DNA of 64,000 nt from Legionella sp. GTDB lineage: Bacteria; Pseudomonadota; Gammaproteobacteria; Legionellales; Legionellaceae. The position numbers and the translations under genes were made by a program. The stretch covers positions 26,894 through 90,893 of the forward strand of contig JARLJR010000124.1 in assembly GCA_031291095.1 (NCBI GenBank), in the 5' to 3' direction. Below, in pieces: positions 53,573 through 62,822 of the stretch (the first letter of the stretch is position 1; each line of letters opens with the position of its first letter). The notes under the pieces were generated by a model. It saw only the letters and a list, made by a program, of their open reading frames with translations, had not been told where the DNA came from and ran no database searches.

Positions 53573-54205
53573 CTACGCTCGCCACAAATACCAGGAAGCA
53601 ATACTTCGATAAGGACTCCAACTCTCGCCTAATTTTGCTAATTCTTTAGGCGTAGGCTGTTTATCCAAAGACTTCATCCGCTTATAGCCCTCTCGAATAC
53701 CAAAATCATGGACGGGAAGCACATCCAAACGTCCCAGATTAAAAATTAAGAGCATTTCAACAGTCCAAGGCCCAATACCTGGTAAAACAGTAAGCTCACG
53801 AATCAACACGTCATTTGATAATTCTTTTGCCTTAGCAAAGTTCGGTACACGTCCATTAAGACAAGCCTCAGCTATCGCCTTGATCGTATTAATTTTCCTC
53901 ATTGAAAAACCACATTTCCTTATGACATCACTCTCAATAGATAAAATCTGCTGCGGCTCAGGAAATTCTCCTTCAGGAAATAAGGCCAAAAAACGCTTTA
54001 AAATCGCTTCAGCCGCCCTGCCATGCAATTGTTGATGCGCAATCGCTCGAATCAACGTCTCATAAGGCTCATCAGTTAATTTAGGCACTAATCCACAAGG
54101 GCCAACCCGCTCAATGATTAACGACCAATCCGTATCCAAATCAGATAAGTAGCGACATGCCTGCTGATAAACTGAATTAGCGTGCTCTTCATCATTTACT
54201 GTCAT
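53573..54205 (-). CDS. DNA-3-methyladenine glycosylase II (AlkA-like, HhH-GPD)
   Basis: The HhH-GPD superfamily signature is clear: the hairpin ELTVLPGIGPWTVEMLL is followed by VLPVHDFGIREG with the catalytic Asp. The N-terminal part PYETLIRAIAHQQLHGRAAEAI is typical of the compact AlkA group. The start at 54205 was selected for the upstream GGGAGGGAG; the frame runs 24 codons further upstream without a ribosome-binding site. The 210 residues match the short AlkA type lacking the E. coli N-terminal TBP-like domain. Removes alkylated purines to start base-excision repair. Confidence 0.9.
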   Translation of the reverse strand: MTVNDEEHANSVYQQACRYLSDLDTDWSLIIERVGPCGLVPKLTDEPYETLIRAIAHQQLHGRAAEAILKRFLALFPEGEFPEPQQILSIESDVIRKCGFSMRKINTIKAIAEACLNGRVPNFAKAKELSNDVLIRELTVLPGIGPWTVEMLLIFNLGRLDVLPVHDFGIREGYKRMKSLDKQPTPKELAKLGESWSPYRSIASWYLWRA

Positions 54206-54319
54206 TCTTGCTCCCTCCCTAGTCCATATCAGTGCAGTATAGTAGAGGCACATTGATAAGTTCTGAAACATCAGCATTTCAGCTTATAATACACGAAATT
54301 TTACACCCTATACACAGAG

Positions 54320-54342
54320 TTATCCACAGATTCTGTGGATAA
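54320..54342. promoter_or_regulatory. Two facing DnaA boxes
   Basis: TTATCCACA (54320-54328) and its reverse complement TGTGGATAA (54334-54342) are perfect DnaA 9-mers in a 10-bp palindrome with a 3-base centre. A near match, ATATCCACA, follows at 54452-54460. The surrounding stretch 54206-54611 is AT-rich and holds no gene apart from a terminator palindrome. Confidence 0.6.
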
Positions 54343-54570
54343 CATTTCCGCGAATCCAAAGAGAATAAATAAGCTAAAATCCTTATAAAATAAGGGCCTT
54401 AATTAATTTACAATAAAAAAGAGGGGTTAGAGCGATTGGATGAAATTGGAGATATCCACAGAATATTTTCAAGGGGAAGAAAACTCATGTATCTTATCAA
54501 AGATAAAAATAAAAAACAGTCTTGACTTCCAATATTTAAAAAAAAAAATTGGAGTACTTATTTAAATAGC

Positions 54571-54598
54571 GTAGCCTGGTTGCTCGCAACCAGGCTAC
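54571..54598. terminator. GGTTGC-family palindrome, longest copy, after frr
   Basis: Perfect 13-bp inverted repeat GTAGCCTGGTTGC-tc-GCAACCAGGCTAC, 13 bases beyond the frr stop on the minus strand. Confidence 0.7.
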
Positions 54599-54611
54599 AC
54601 AACAACAATGA

Positions 54612-55169
54612 TTAAATTTCCATTAAATCTTTTTCTTTATTTGCCAATAATACATCCACTTCAGCAATGTACTTATCAGTTAATTTTTGAATTACTTCTG
54701 TAGCACGACGTTCATCGTCCTCAGAAATAGATTTGTCTTTAACTAAGTCTTTTAATTGGTTATTCGCATCACGTCTAATATTACGAATAGAAACCTTCCC
54801 TTGTTCGCCTTCATTACGGACTACTTTAATCAACTCTTTTCTGCGCTCTTCAGTCAATGGAGGCATAGGTACACGAATCGCAGCACCAGCAGTTGATGGA
54901 TTAAGTCCCAAATCAGAAGTCAAAATTGCTTTTTCAACAGCAGCAACCATAGACTTTTCCCAAGGAGTAACCATGATAGTTCGTGAATCACTTGCTGTGA
55001 CATTCGCGATTTGGTTTAGAGGTGTTGGGGTGCCATAATAATCAACCTGAACATGATCCAGTAAACCAACATTAGCTCTTCCCGTACGAATCTTTGTCAT
55101 ATCAACTTGCAATGATTCAATGGTTTTTTTCATGCGTCTTTCTGAGTCTTGTTTAATTTCATTAATCAT
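54612..55169 (-). CDS. frr: Ribosome recycling factor
   Basis: Releases ribosomes from mRNA after termination together with EF-G. The protein of 185 residues equals the E. coli length, with the family segments [36 protein letters not shown] and [22 protein letters not shown] (seen as [17 protein letters not shown]). The ATG at 55169 was chosen because GGAG lies seven bases upstream; it overlaps the pyrH stop by eight bases, so translation is coupled. Last gene of the rpsB-tsf-pyrH-frr cluster. Confidence 0.97.
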   Translation of the reverse strand: MINEIKQDSERRMKKTIESLQVDMTKIRTGRANVGLLDHVQVDYYGTPTPLNQIANVTASDSRTIMVTPWEKSMVAAVEKAILTSDLGLNPSTAGAAIRVPMPPLTEERRKELIKVVRNEGEQGKVSIRNIRRDANNQLKDLVKDKSISEDDERRATEVIQKLTDKYIAEVDVLLANKEKDLMEI

Positions 55170-55902
55170 TATTCGCTCCAACTATAGTTCCTACACGTTC
55201 GCCCTCTACAATGCGTTTTAGCGCATTAGGAGCAGCCATGTCAAACACCTGTAATGGCATGTTTTGATCTTGGCATAAACAAATTGCCGTAGAATCCATT
55301 ACTTCTAAGCCTTGAGTTAACACTTCTTTATAAGTTAGATAATCATAACGCGTGGCATTAGGATTTTTAACAGGATCTTCGGAATAAACCCCATCTACTT
55401 TAGTCGCTTTTAAAACCACATCAGCGCCTATTTCAATAGCTCTTAAGCAAGCAGCAGTATCAGTAGTGAAAAATGGATTCCCTGTTCCGGCTGCAAAAAT
55501 AACTACATGACCGGTACGCAAATGAGTAATCGCTTTACGTCTGTGGTATGAATCAACTACTCCCATCATAGGAATAGCTGACATAATACGAGCAGGTAAA
55601 TCGATACGCTCTAATGCATCTCGCATTGCTAAAGCATTCATAACTGTAGCCAGCATCCCCATATGGTCACCGGTTACACGTCCAACGCCAGCTTGGAAAA
55701 GCGCTTTACCACGGAATAAATTGCCACCACCTAATACCAACCCAACTTCTACACCCATTTGAATTAGTTCAGCGATGTCTTTGGCTAAAGTATCTAAAAC
55801 CGCAGGATCGATACCAAACTGTGACTTACCCATAAGGGCTTCGCCACTAAACTTCAGTAGAATACGTTTATATTTTAGTTTTAGGTGACTTTCATTCATC
55901 AT
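55162..55902 (-). CDS. pyrH: UMP kinase
   Basis: Phosphorylates UMP to UDP in pyrimidine nucleotide synthesis, as a hexameric amino-acid-kinase fold enzyme. Landmarks: [65 protein letters not shown] and VDGVYSEDP. 246 residues, as usual. Its ATG overlaps the tsf stop (ATGA), so it is coupled to tsf, and its 3' end overlaps frr. Confidence 0.97.
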   Translation of the reverse strand: MMNESHLKLKYKRILLKFSGEALMGKSQFGIDPAVLDTLAKDIAELIQMGVEVGLVLGGGNLFRGKALFQAGVGRVTGDHMGMLATVMNALAMRDALERIDLPARIMSAIPMMGVVDSYHRRKAITHLRTGHVVIFAAGTGNPFFTTDTAACLRAIEIGADVVLKATKVDGVYSEDPVKNPNATRYDYLTYKEVLTQGLEVMDSTAICLCQDQNMPLQVFDMAAPNALKRIVEGERVGTIVGANND

Positions 55903-56774
55903 GAGCGAACCTGAGCCATTACTTCTTCAACAAAGTTGTCTTCTTTCTTCTCAATACCTTCACCAACTTCATAACGAATGAATGCAGTTACTTCGGCATT
56001 TTTCTCTTTTAAAAGTTGACCAACCTTCAGATCCGGGTTTTTAACATAAGGTTGACCCAACAGGCTTACTTCATCAACAAACTTGTTGATTCGACCTTCA
56101 ATCATTTTGTCGATAATTTCTTGTGGCTTACCACTTTCTTTAGCTTGAGCAGTGAAGATTTCGCGCTCATTTTCAATTGTTTCAGCAGAAACCTGATCAC
56201 GGCTAACAACAATTGGCTTGCTCGCAGCGATGTGCATTGCAATGTCTTTAGCAAGAGTTTCGTCGCCATTTTTCAGCGCAACCATTACACCAATACGTGA
56301 ACCATGCATGTAATGACCAATAACGCCATCAGTATTCTTACGCTCGATACGACGTAATTTAATGTTTTCACCGATCTTGGCAACAAGTTCTTGTCTTGCT
56401 TGCTCAACCGTACTACCAGAATCTAATGTAAGTGCAGACAGTTCTTCTATTGTAGTAACTGAGCTGTTTAATGCAGCTGCTGCAACTTTGTCCGCAAAGC
56501 TAGTGAAGTTCTCATCACGAGCAACGAAGTCTGTTTCACTGTTGATTTCAATCATTACAGCAGAACGTCCATCAGCAGAACGAGCAATAATAACCACACC
56601 TTCAGCAGCTACACGATCTGCTTTCTTATCAGCTTTTGCTTGACCTGCTTTACGCATTTCAGTAATAGCAGCTTCAATATCACCATTGGTAGCAATCAGG
56701 AATTTTTTGCATTCCATCATGCCAGCACCTGTGCGCTCGCGTAATTCCATGACTAATTTTGCACTAATTGACAT
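55899..56774 (-). CDS. tsf: Elongation factor Ts
   Basis: Nucleotide-exchange factor for EF-Tu. The N-terminal UBA-like region reads [20 protein letters not shown] (given as [16 protein letters not shown]), followed by [14 protein letters not shown] and [16 protein letters not shown]. The start was placed at the second ATG (56774), since GGAG lies eight bases upstream of it but only two or three bases from the first ATG; 291 residues. Located 74 bases downstream of rpsB and overlapping pyrH by four bases. Confidence 0.97.
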   Translation of the reverse strand: MSISAKLVMELRERTGAGMMECKKFLIATNGDIEAAITEMRKAGQAKADKKADRVAAEGVVIIARSADGRSAVMIEINSETDFVARDENFTSFADKVAAAALNSSVTTIEELSALTLDSGSTVEQARQELVAKIGENIKLRRIERKNTDGVIGHYMHGSRIGVMVALKNGDETLAKDIAMHIAASKPIVVSRDQVSAETIENEREIFTAQAKESGKPQEIIDKMIEGRINKFVDEVSLLGQPYVKNPDLKVGQLLKEKNAEVTAFIRYEVGEGIEKKEDNFVEEVMAQVRS

Positions 56775-56847
56775 CTTCATTTCTCCGCATAGAAAAAAGG
56801 GGCTGAGTGAGGTTCGAAAACCTACTTGCCCCTATTCATAATATTAA

Positions 56848-57609
56848 TTATTCACCAGCTTTTTCAGCACTGCCTTCCTTCTCAACAACTTCAACAAATT
56901 CAGCATCAGAAGAAAGTCCACCAACAGAATTACTGTTTTTTGCATCTAAAATAGCATCAGCAATGCAACGAACATAAATGTCTACTGCACGCATAGAATC
57001 ATCATTACCAGGAATAATGTAATCGATGTTTTTTGGGCTGTTATTTGTATCAACAATACCAATAACCGGGATCTTCAAGCGACGAGCTTCTTCAACAGCG
57101 ATGTGTTCAAAACCAACGTCAACAACAAATAATGCATCAGGCAATCCGCCCATGTGCTCAATACCACCCAAACCACGCTCTAATTTTTCAAGCTCGCGGG
57201 TTAGCATTAATGCTTCTTTCTTGATCATCCCTTCGAACAATCCTTTCTCTTTCATTTCTTTTAATTCTTTCAAACGAAAGATCGACTGACGAACAGTTTT
57301 GTAGTTAGTTAACATACCACCTAACCAACGGTGATCAACATAAGGCATGCCACAACGCTTCGCGTGTTCACGAATGCTTTCTTGTGCGGCTCGTTTAGTA
57401 CCAACAAAAAGGATTTTTGCTTTATTAGAAGCTAAACGACCAACGTAGTTCACTACGTCGTTTAACATAACCATCGTTCTTTCAAGATTGATGATGTGGA
57501 TCTTGTTACGAGCACCAAAAATGTACTCTCCCATTTCAGGATTCCAGAAACGTGTTCTATGTCCAAAATGAGCGCCCGCTTCGAGCAATTCACGCATACT
57601 TACATTCAT
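56848..57609 (-). CDS. rpsB: 30S ribosomal protein S2
   Basis: The S2 protein binds late in 30S assembly. The sequence starts [20 protein letters not shown] and contains [59 protein letters not shown] and [13 protein letters not shown], all family standard. 253 residues, with a Glu-rich C-terminal tail. GGAG lies nine bases upstream of the ATG. First gene of the rpsB-tsf-pyrH-frr cluster, under the promoter at 57709-57737. Confidence 0.97.
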   Translation of the reverse strand: MNVSMRELLEAGAHFGHRTRFWNPEMGEYIFGARNKIHIINLERTMVMLNDVVNYVGRLASNKAKILFVGTKRAAQESIREHAKRCGMPYVDHRWLGGMLTNYKTVRQSIFRLKELKEMKEKGLFEGMIKKEALMLTRELEKLERGLGGIEHMGGLPDALFVVDVGFEHIAVEEARRLKIPVIGIVDTNNSPKNIDYIIPGNDDSMRAVDIYVRCIADAILDAKNSNSVGGLSSDAEFVEVVEKEGSAEKAGE

Positions 57610-57708
57610 TATTTTTTCTCCAGGGTTAAGCCTCCACGTTCCCCATACGCCACCCCAAGGGACCCTAACGTACGTGCCGAAACGTGTGTGTATTTAAAAA
57701 GCGCCGTA

Positions 57709-57737
57709 TTTATAACATAAAGTGGAATATTCAGCAA
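57709..57737 (-). promoter_or_regulatory. Sigma-70 promoter of rpsB
   Basis: On the minus strand: TTGCTG (-35, 57732-57737), a 17-base spacer and TATAAA (-10, 57709-57714), then a GC-rich discriminator (TACGGCGC), typical of stringently controlled ribosomal promoters. It implies a leader of about 90 bases. Confidence 0.7.
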
Positions 57738-57775
57738 TCTAATACTTTAATTAAATGAGTACTAATTAAAAAATT

Positions 57776-59419
57776 ATGATTATGAATACATACAGATACA
57801 ATCCGCACCATCACATAAAAATATGGTTGAGCAATAATCGCGATCTATTTATGAATCTGGAAAATCAGATTCGCCTAAGTAAAATGCGCGAGACCAACCT
57901 ATCTGATGTCATTTATTTGATATACGATTCATTGCTCCTTAATAGTAAAGCAATTCAAGATTTAATGCACTACTGCCAAGAGCATCGAATTATACCCGTT
58001 GACATACGCATGGCATTAACCGAGATCGTTTCTGATAATGAGCAAAAGCTATTTCATTTTTATAATGATGAAATTACTCACTTAAATCAGGGGGGGAATC
58101 TTGCCGTTGCCAGTGATATATTGAGATGGTTATCACCACTTTATAAATTGGGTACTTATTCCGATTTTGATTATCCAATTGATACTTCTGCACTTCCCGA
58201 ACTAATTAATGTTGATGCGCCCCTCTTACTTAATATTGGTAGTTTAAAGCTAGGAAGCAAGGAGTTTATCCTGGCGAACAATGATTTCATTGCCGTAGTT
58301 GATGAACAAGCCGCGGGGCAATTAATAAATAAAGTTCATCATAACCTATTAGCGAAGCTAACACATTATGACAATGATTTTAATGAGAAAGTGGAAAAAC
58401 AATTTAGTGATACTTTATTAAGTCGTTACATAATCCGACTGATGAGAAATCGCCCCGAGACCCTCTATATTGCTAAATCAAAAGATCTGAAAAAACAGCC
58501 TGAGCTTATTGATTCAACACCATTGAATTCCTCACGGAGCTATAGGAATTATATTCAACAAATCATGGCGAGTAATGATTTATTTTTACGTTTTAATAAG
58601 CAAGGAAACGAATCATCAACAGATACCATACAAAGACTCAGAAATGAGTTAGAGCAAAACATGAACCTGGTTAAGTTTTTATTTTTTAATAAAGAGTACA
58701 CAGAAACTAAACAGATTCTACAATTAAATAATGATGATTTTTTAACCTGTTACAGGAAAAAAGAAATTAATCTTTACCTTAAATCCATCATTGTTTGTAC
58801 AACAGGACCCGTTGAAATCGCCAACGCACTTTTTGGTAAATATGTAATGAATAGCCCTGAATTTATCAATGAAGTACAAGTGCTATCATTTAACCATTAT
58901 CAATTACAGCATGCATTTAAATCGCCAAACTCAATCCCATTACATGAGAATCCATTAGGAATGATGAAGTTCCTTGGTGCTAGCGAAGGCGAGGTCAATG
59001 ATTCATCTTGGTTAGAATCAGGAAAACAATTACAGGAAGCGAGAATAAAAACACTTAAAGCACAAAAAGATGTTTTTTCTTCAAACTTATCCCAGTCACT
59101 TCTGAGTATAAAAAAAGATATAGAGGCTAACCTGCAAAAAATAAGTAATCCGCTATTCAAAAAACGTAATGAGACCCAAAAGCAACTACTTAATGCAGTA
59201 TTGGATTGCTTTCATGAAGAACAAGAATACAATTTTGATGTAGACCAATTCCATAGCATTTTATTAAAAACAAATGACCAGGTTGCTCATTTATATTTCA
59301 GCCCAACTAAACGACTCATTCAAGACTTACAAAAACTAAGTCACGAGGCTGTGGTGTTAGGCTTAACACAGCAAAGAAAAATTATCTTAGATGTACCTGA
59401 TGAAGAACTAAGGCACTAA
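57776..59419 (+). CDS. DXD-motif glycosyltransferase, effector candidate
   Basis: The segment NLAVASDILRWLSPLYKLG followed by TYSDFDYPID is the signature of GT-A transferases of the TcdA/TcdB (GT44) and Och1-like DXD group: the SDxxR element (D114, R117) binds the sugar nucleotide and D130-x-D132 the metal. An upstream helix with IYLIYDSLLLN fits the first Rossmann strand region. The C-terminal half is helical, with coiled coil around residues 415-470, and has no recognised domain. There is no signal peptide. Clostridial and Legionella relatives glycosylate host proteins; here the donor and target are unknown. Start ATG lacks a strong ribosome-binding site. Confidence 0.72.
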   Translation: MIMNTYRYNPHHHIKIWLSNNRDLFMNLENQIRLSKMRETNLSDVIYLIYDSLLLNSKAIQDLMHYCQEHRIIPVDIRMALTEIVSDNEQKLFHFYNDEITHLNQGGNLAVASDILRWLSPLYKLGTYSDFDYPIDTSALPELINVDAPLLLNIGSLKLGSKEFILANNDFIAVVDEQAAGQLINKVHHNLLAKLTHYDNDFNEKVEKQFSDTLLSRYIIRLMRNRPETLYIAKSKDLKKQPELIDSTPLNSSRSYRNYIQQIMASNDLFLRFNKQGNESSTDTIQRLRNELEQNMNLVKFLFFNKEYTETKQILQLNNDDFLTCYRKKEINLYLKSIIVCTTGPVEIANALFGKYVMNSPEFINEVQVLSFNHYQLQHAFKSPNSIPLHENPLGMMKFLGASEGEVNDSSWLESGKQLQEARIKTLKAQKDVFSSNLSQSLLSIKKDIEANLQKISNPLFKKRNETQKQLLNAVLDCFHEEQEYNFDVDQFHSILLKTNDQVAHLYFSPTKRLIQDLQKLSHEAVVLGLTQQRKIILDVPDEELRH

Positions 59420-59429
59420 TCTTATTAAA

Positions 59430-59457
59430 TCTGGTTGCTTGCAACCAGATTTTCGCT
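59430..59457 (+). terminator. GGTTGC-family palindrome acting as terminator (copy 6)
   Basis: Perfect inverted repeat AATCTGGTTGC-tt-GCAACCAGATT followed by TTTCG, 11 bases after the glycosyltransferase gene. A half copy follows at 59493-59505. Confidence 0.7.
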
Positions 59458-59536
59458 CTAAATATCTTATACCACATCACTGTATTGTCCTCTTGGTTGC
59501 TTGCAGCTAATGGCACTTATTACCAAATAATACTCT

Positions 59537-59567
59537 CGAATTGCCGCGGTCAGCCTCTGGTAATTCG
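59537..59567. repeat. Interspersed palindrome, ACCGC family (copy)
   Basis: CGAATTGCCGCGG ... CTCTGGTAATTCG, an imperfect copy of the family upstream of the TPP riboswitch. Confidence 0.5.
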
Positions 59568-59702
59568 CTCCTCTATAAGCCATGCAACACTTAAGTAAGT
59601 ACCATTAGCTAGAAGCTTTCAGACTACATTATTGTCAATAAAAACATAGGTTAAAAGTTTCATTGACAAGCCCATAGTTTAAACGGTAGGATCACATTTT
59701 TA

Positions 59703-59788
59703 TCACCAGGGGTGCTGAACCAATACCAGGTTTAGCTGAGAATCACCCTTTGTACCTGCTCTGGATAATGCCAGCGAAGGAAGAGTGA
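59703..59788 (+). promoter_or_regulatory. TPP riboswitch (THI element)
   Basis: The conserved core is unmistakable: GGGGTGCTGAA, then GCTGAGAATCACCCTTTG, ACCTG and CTGGATAATGCCAGCGAAGG. A short P1 can form between TCAC (59703-59706) and GTGA (59785-59788). The aptamer ends three bases before the tenA ATG and contains its ribosome-binding site (AAGGAAGAG), so thiamine pyrophosphate binding should block translation initiation directly. Confidence 0.93.
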
Positions 59789-59791
59789 ATT

Positions 59792-60496
59792 ATGTATACT
59801 TTTTTTCCAGTACCAAGTTCAGTTAATTTTATTTCGTCTTTGTTGAAAACACCCGCCATTGCCCAAAACTTAGAAAAAATTTATAAACATCCTTTTAATC
59901 AACAATTGCTTGACGGCACCTTAAAAAAGGAAGCTTTTAGCTACTTTTTACACGATGACTATATTTATCTGCATCACTATGCATTCATATTAAAAAATAT
60001 CTCAAAAAGAGCGGCTAAAGTTAATCCTAAACTGTCTCAACAACTAGACTATATGCACAGAGATATCATTTCTGGTGAACAACGCATGCAAGAACGGTAT
60101 AAAAAATATTTTACTCACACAAAAACTTCTCAACCCGGCATGGCCATTTCATCTTACATTAAGTTTCTTGAAAAAAAGTCGCTTGATACAGAAGAGCTTC
60201 CGGTATCAATTTGCAGTGTTTTTCCTTGTTTTTGGATTTACTATCAAATAGGTACCAAAAAATTAGAGCCAAGGCAATTAGCTGTAAATCCCTATAAAGA
60301 CTGGATAAAAACCTATTCGAGTAGCACCTTTGTTGAGGCAACACTAACACTTGCTGATGCGATAGATGCTTTAGCACTTGAGTCATCAGCAAATACCCAA
60401 ATGAAAATGAAAGCTGCTTTTGCTCAATCAGTAAAATATGAACTACAATTTGTTGATGAATCTAATGAGCAAATACTACGTCCATATACACTATAA
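59792..60496 (+). CDS. tenA: TenA-family thiaminase II / thiamin-salvage protein
   Basis: TenA proteins hydrolyse thiamin breakdown products to recover the HMP pyrimidine. Visible: HPFNQQLLDGTLKKEAFSYF, FLHDDYIYLHHY (D55 pyrimidine-binding Asp), the nucleophile region SVFPCFWIYYQIG (C146) and the C-terminal YELQFVDES with the catalytic Glu. 234 residues is the usual length. The TPP riboswitch immediately upstream confirms a thiamin link. No other thi gene is in the window, so this is a stand-alone salvage unit. Confidence 0.92.
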   Translation: MYTFFPVPSSVNFISSLLKTPAIAQNLEKIYKHPFNQQLLDGTLKKEAFSYFLHDDYIYLHHYAFILKNISKRAAKVNPKLSQQLDYMHRDIISGEQRMQERYKKYFTHTKTSQPGMAISSYIKFLEKKSLDTEELPVSICSVFPCFWIYYQIGTKKLEPRQLAVNPYKDWIKTYSSSTFVEATLTLADAIDALALESSANTQMKMKAAFAQSVKYELQFVDESNEQILRPYTL

Positions 60497-60535
60497 TAAG
60501 ACACAGCAGGAGCCGAACTCTGCAAACCTTTTACC

Positions 60536-60733
60536 CTACAATGCAGGCCGGGTATAACCCCCACTGTAATATTCTTGCCAATTTCGAGCCGGCGGGATAG
60601 GACAGGTTTTTGAAACCATATGCCATCCTTTCTCTTCATGAAACTCCTTATAACATGCTGATTGGTTTGGACTATTTGCTAAAATTATAGAAGTAACAAG
60701 CACTAATCCAGCTGCTATTGATTTGATTATCAT
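60536..60733 (-). CDS. Small exported peptide, unknown function
   Basis: 65 residues with a signal peptide (MIIKSIAAGLVLVTSIILA) and a short mature part containing two Cys (SACYKEF and KTCPIPP) that may form a disulphide. It is accepted as real because an unusually strong ribosome-binding site (AAAAGGAGCTC) precedes its ATG. The overlapping open frame in another phase lacks one. No function recognised. Confidence 0.6.
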   Translation of the reverse strand: MIIKSIAAGLVLVTSIILANSPNQSACYKEFHEEKGWHMVSKTCPIPPARNWQEYYSGGYTRPAL

Positions 60734-60877
60734 ATAGAGCTCCTTTTCCTTGACTACATCAAAAATAAAACAAAGTTAACCAATATGAGTATATTATTAG
60801 CACACCAAGCATGCAAATTTTTTATCTTCCTAGAATGTAGCCGATTAACGCAGTGGCTAATAAAGGCTACATTTCGT

Positions 60878-61858
60878 TTAATTAAATGAACAATCCTTAG
60901 CTGCATCAGTATTCACACCTGATTGCTCTTTCACAGTATTCTTTCCTTCCTGGAAAAAATGATGCTGATTTCTTTTTTCACATTGGCTTTTCAAAAATAC
61001 GCTAATACTTGAAAAAAATTCTTCTGGAACATCAGATTCCATTGAATGATCGGCATTGGCGAACACAATAAATTGATTGTTCGGAATCTTGCTCGCCATG
61101 AACTCAGAATGTTTTTTATCAGTAACCCAATCTTCTTCACCAACAAGAATAAGCGTATTGCATGCTACTTCATGCAGACGATCTTCATAATTAAAGGTTC
61201 GCAAAAATCCACCAAATCCTTGATTCAATGGTTCACGTGCAAAAGGATGATCTGCTGCGGGGCGATTTACAGGCAGATTATGTCTTTTCCTCCAGGAATA
61301 CATTGTGTCCATGACATCAAAAAATTTATCTACGTCTTCATCGCTTTTAAAATTTCCTGCCCATAATTGTTCACAGACTTGTTGTTGAGCAAGAGAGCCT
61401 CTTTTTTCAATATTTAAACGCGCGGAGTCAATGTTTTTGAAGCTTGGAGAGCCTGCAGCCAGAACCAGGCTAGAAACATGTTCTGGATAAGTCAGGGTAT
61501 ATCCTAAGGCACACATTGCTCCGTATGATTTGCCCAATAAAGCTATTTTTTCCAGATTAAGCTGCTTACGAATTACATCAACATCCTGAATGTAATTATC
61601 CATAGTGTATGATGAAGGCTCACCTTTTTCACTTAACCCACATCCTCTGGGATCAAAAAATACTATATTACCGGTTGAATGAAGACATTCATAATCTTTG
61701 TAATGAGAATGGTTAGCTCCAGGACCACCAGGGAGCATAAAAACGTATGGCATAGTATTGAGGCTGTCCTCATTTTCACTGACCATCCGTATATGCAATC
61801 GAGTTTTTGGGGCATTAGCTCGTTCAGGGATGTCAATAAATAAATCCTTAACCAACAT
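60878..61858 (-). CDS. Proline-iminopeptidase-like alpha/beta hydrolase (S33)
   Basis: S33-family landmarks: MLPGGPGANHSH (oxyanion GGPG), FFDPRGCGLSEKG, nucleophile S111 in LLGKSYGAMCALGY, an acid in LVGEEDWVTDK and H near the end in NADHSMES. Family enzymes remove N-terminal proline or cleave short peptides or esters. No signal peptide; cytosolic. GGAG lies six bases upstream of the ATG. The final 40 residues are polar and not part of the hydrolase core. No operon partner. Confidence 0.85.
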   Translation of the reverse strand: MLVKDLFIDIPERANAPKTRLHIRMVSENEDSLNTMPYVFMLPGGPGANHSHYKDYECLHSTGNIVFFDPRGCGLSEKGEPSSYTMDNYIQDVDVIRKQLNLEKIALLGKSYGAMCALGYTLTYPEHVSSLVLAAGSPSFKNIDSARLNIEKRGSLAQQQVCEQLWAGNFKSDEDVDKFFDVMDTMYSWRKRHNLPVNRPAADHPFAREPLNQGFGGFLRTFNYEDRLHEVACNTLILVGEEDWVTDKKHSEFMASKIPNNQFIVFANADHSMESDVPEEFFSSISVFLKSQCEKRNQHHFFQEGKNTVKEQSGVNTDAAKDCSFN

Positions 61859-62070
61859 GTAATTCTCCTTAAAAATAAGCTATTGGATAATGGCATCAAT
61901 TCGTTATGGGTTCTACTGGTAAATGCAAAAGATTAATCCTATTTGTTCATCGTGTCTGGATACAGAGTAATCCTTGACCGCAACCGATTGATTTATTTAA
62001 AACTATTCCCTAGTTATAGCAAAAGGACGTATGATACAGGCATCTTTTAGTTAATAGGGATGACAAATAA

Positions 62071-62640
62071 ATGATAAAAAAAACAATACTAATAATACTC
62101 CTATCAGCAATAATGGTTGCATCATGCACAAAACAAGATGTAATTACGGATGATGCCGGAGGCCTACATTATACAACTCCTTATCAAGATGATATCCGAG
62201 GAAGAAAAGCCTTCCCCAAAACTTGGGATGTTAAAGGTAAGAAATTATTTGTATTTAATCCTAAAAAATACGCTTGGGCAGCTTATGATGCTAAAGGTAA
62301 TCGGGTTATGACTGGGAGTGCGTCCGGTGGGATGAACTACTGTGGTGACATCAAAGAAGACTGTAAAACAGTAACCGGAACTTATTCTGTGTTTAATAAA
62401 AAAGGCGCTGATTGCAAATCTAATGAATACCCTATTGCTAAAGATGGGCATGTAATTGGCGGGGCTAAAATGCCTTATTGCATGCATTTCCATAATGGCT
62501 ATGCAATTCATGCAGCTTATGAGGTTCCTAAAGGAAATTCCAGCCATGGATGCATTCGTGTGCTGCCTGGGGCTGCGAAGTGGTTAAATGAGCAATTTAT
62601 TGATGTAGGAACAACCGTGTTAATTCTCCCTTATGCGTAA
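62071..62640 (+). CDS. L,D-transpeptidase (YkuD) lipoprotein
   Basis: A lipobox VASC places the lipid-modified Cys at C19, so the enzyme is anchored in the envelope. The YkuD domain runs from about residue 55, with H147 and the catalytic SSHGCIRVL (H159, C161). Such enzymes form 3-3 peptidoglycan cross-links or attach proteins to peptidoglycan. The domain contains extra Cys at 91, 98, 115 and 137 that could make disulphides. 189 residues. It is a different family from the YkuD_2 protein at 41067. Confidence 0.9.
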   Translation: MIKKTILIILLSAIMVASCTKQDVITDDAGGLHYTTPYQDDIRGRKAFPKTWDVKGKKLFVFNPKKYAWAAYDAKGNRVMTGSASGGMNYCGDIKEDCKTVTGTYSVFNKKGADCKSNEYPIAKDGHVIGGAKMPYCMHFHNGYAIHAAYEVPKGNSSHGCIRVLPGAAKWLNEQFIDVGTTVLILPYA

Positions 62641-62822
62641 AATATAACCATAATCCGGGATGCGACGTTTAATTCGAACTCAGCTCCCCGGATTATGGCT
62701 ACGTCTCCCAGGTTACAATTTAATTTTAAAATAACATGCTCCTAAGCGCTTAAATATCTTGCATTTTATTCTTTTAAATTTCAAAATCGCTTTTTTTATC
62801 CGACCTTTAATAAGGAGATATA

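Noticed and set aside
54320-54460. DnaA boxes as the chromosomal origin
   Set aside because: dnaA, dnaN, gyrB or other oriC neighbours are absent, and only three boxes are seen; kept as a possible DnaA-binding site only.
60424-60639. Minus-strand open frame overlapping tenA's 3' end
   Set aside because: It overlaps the small secreted peptide in another phase and has no ribosome-binding site.
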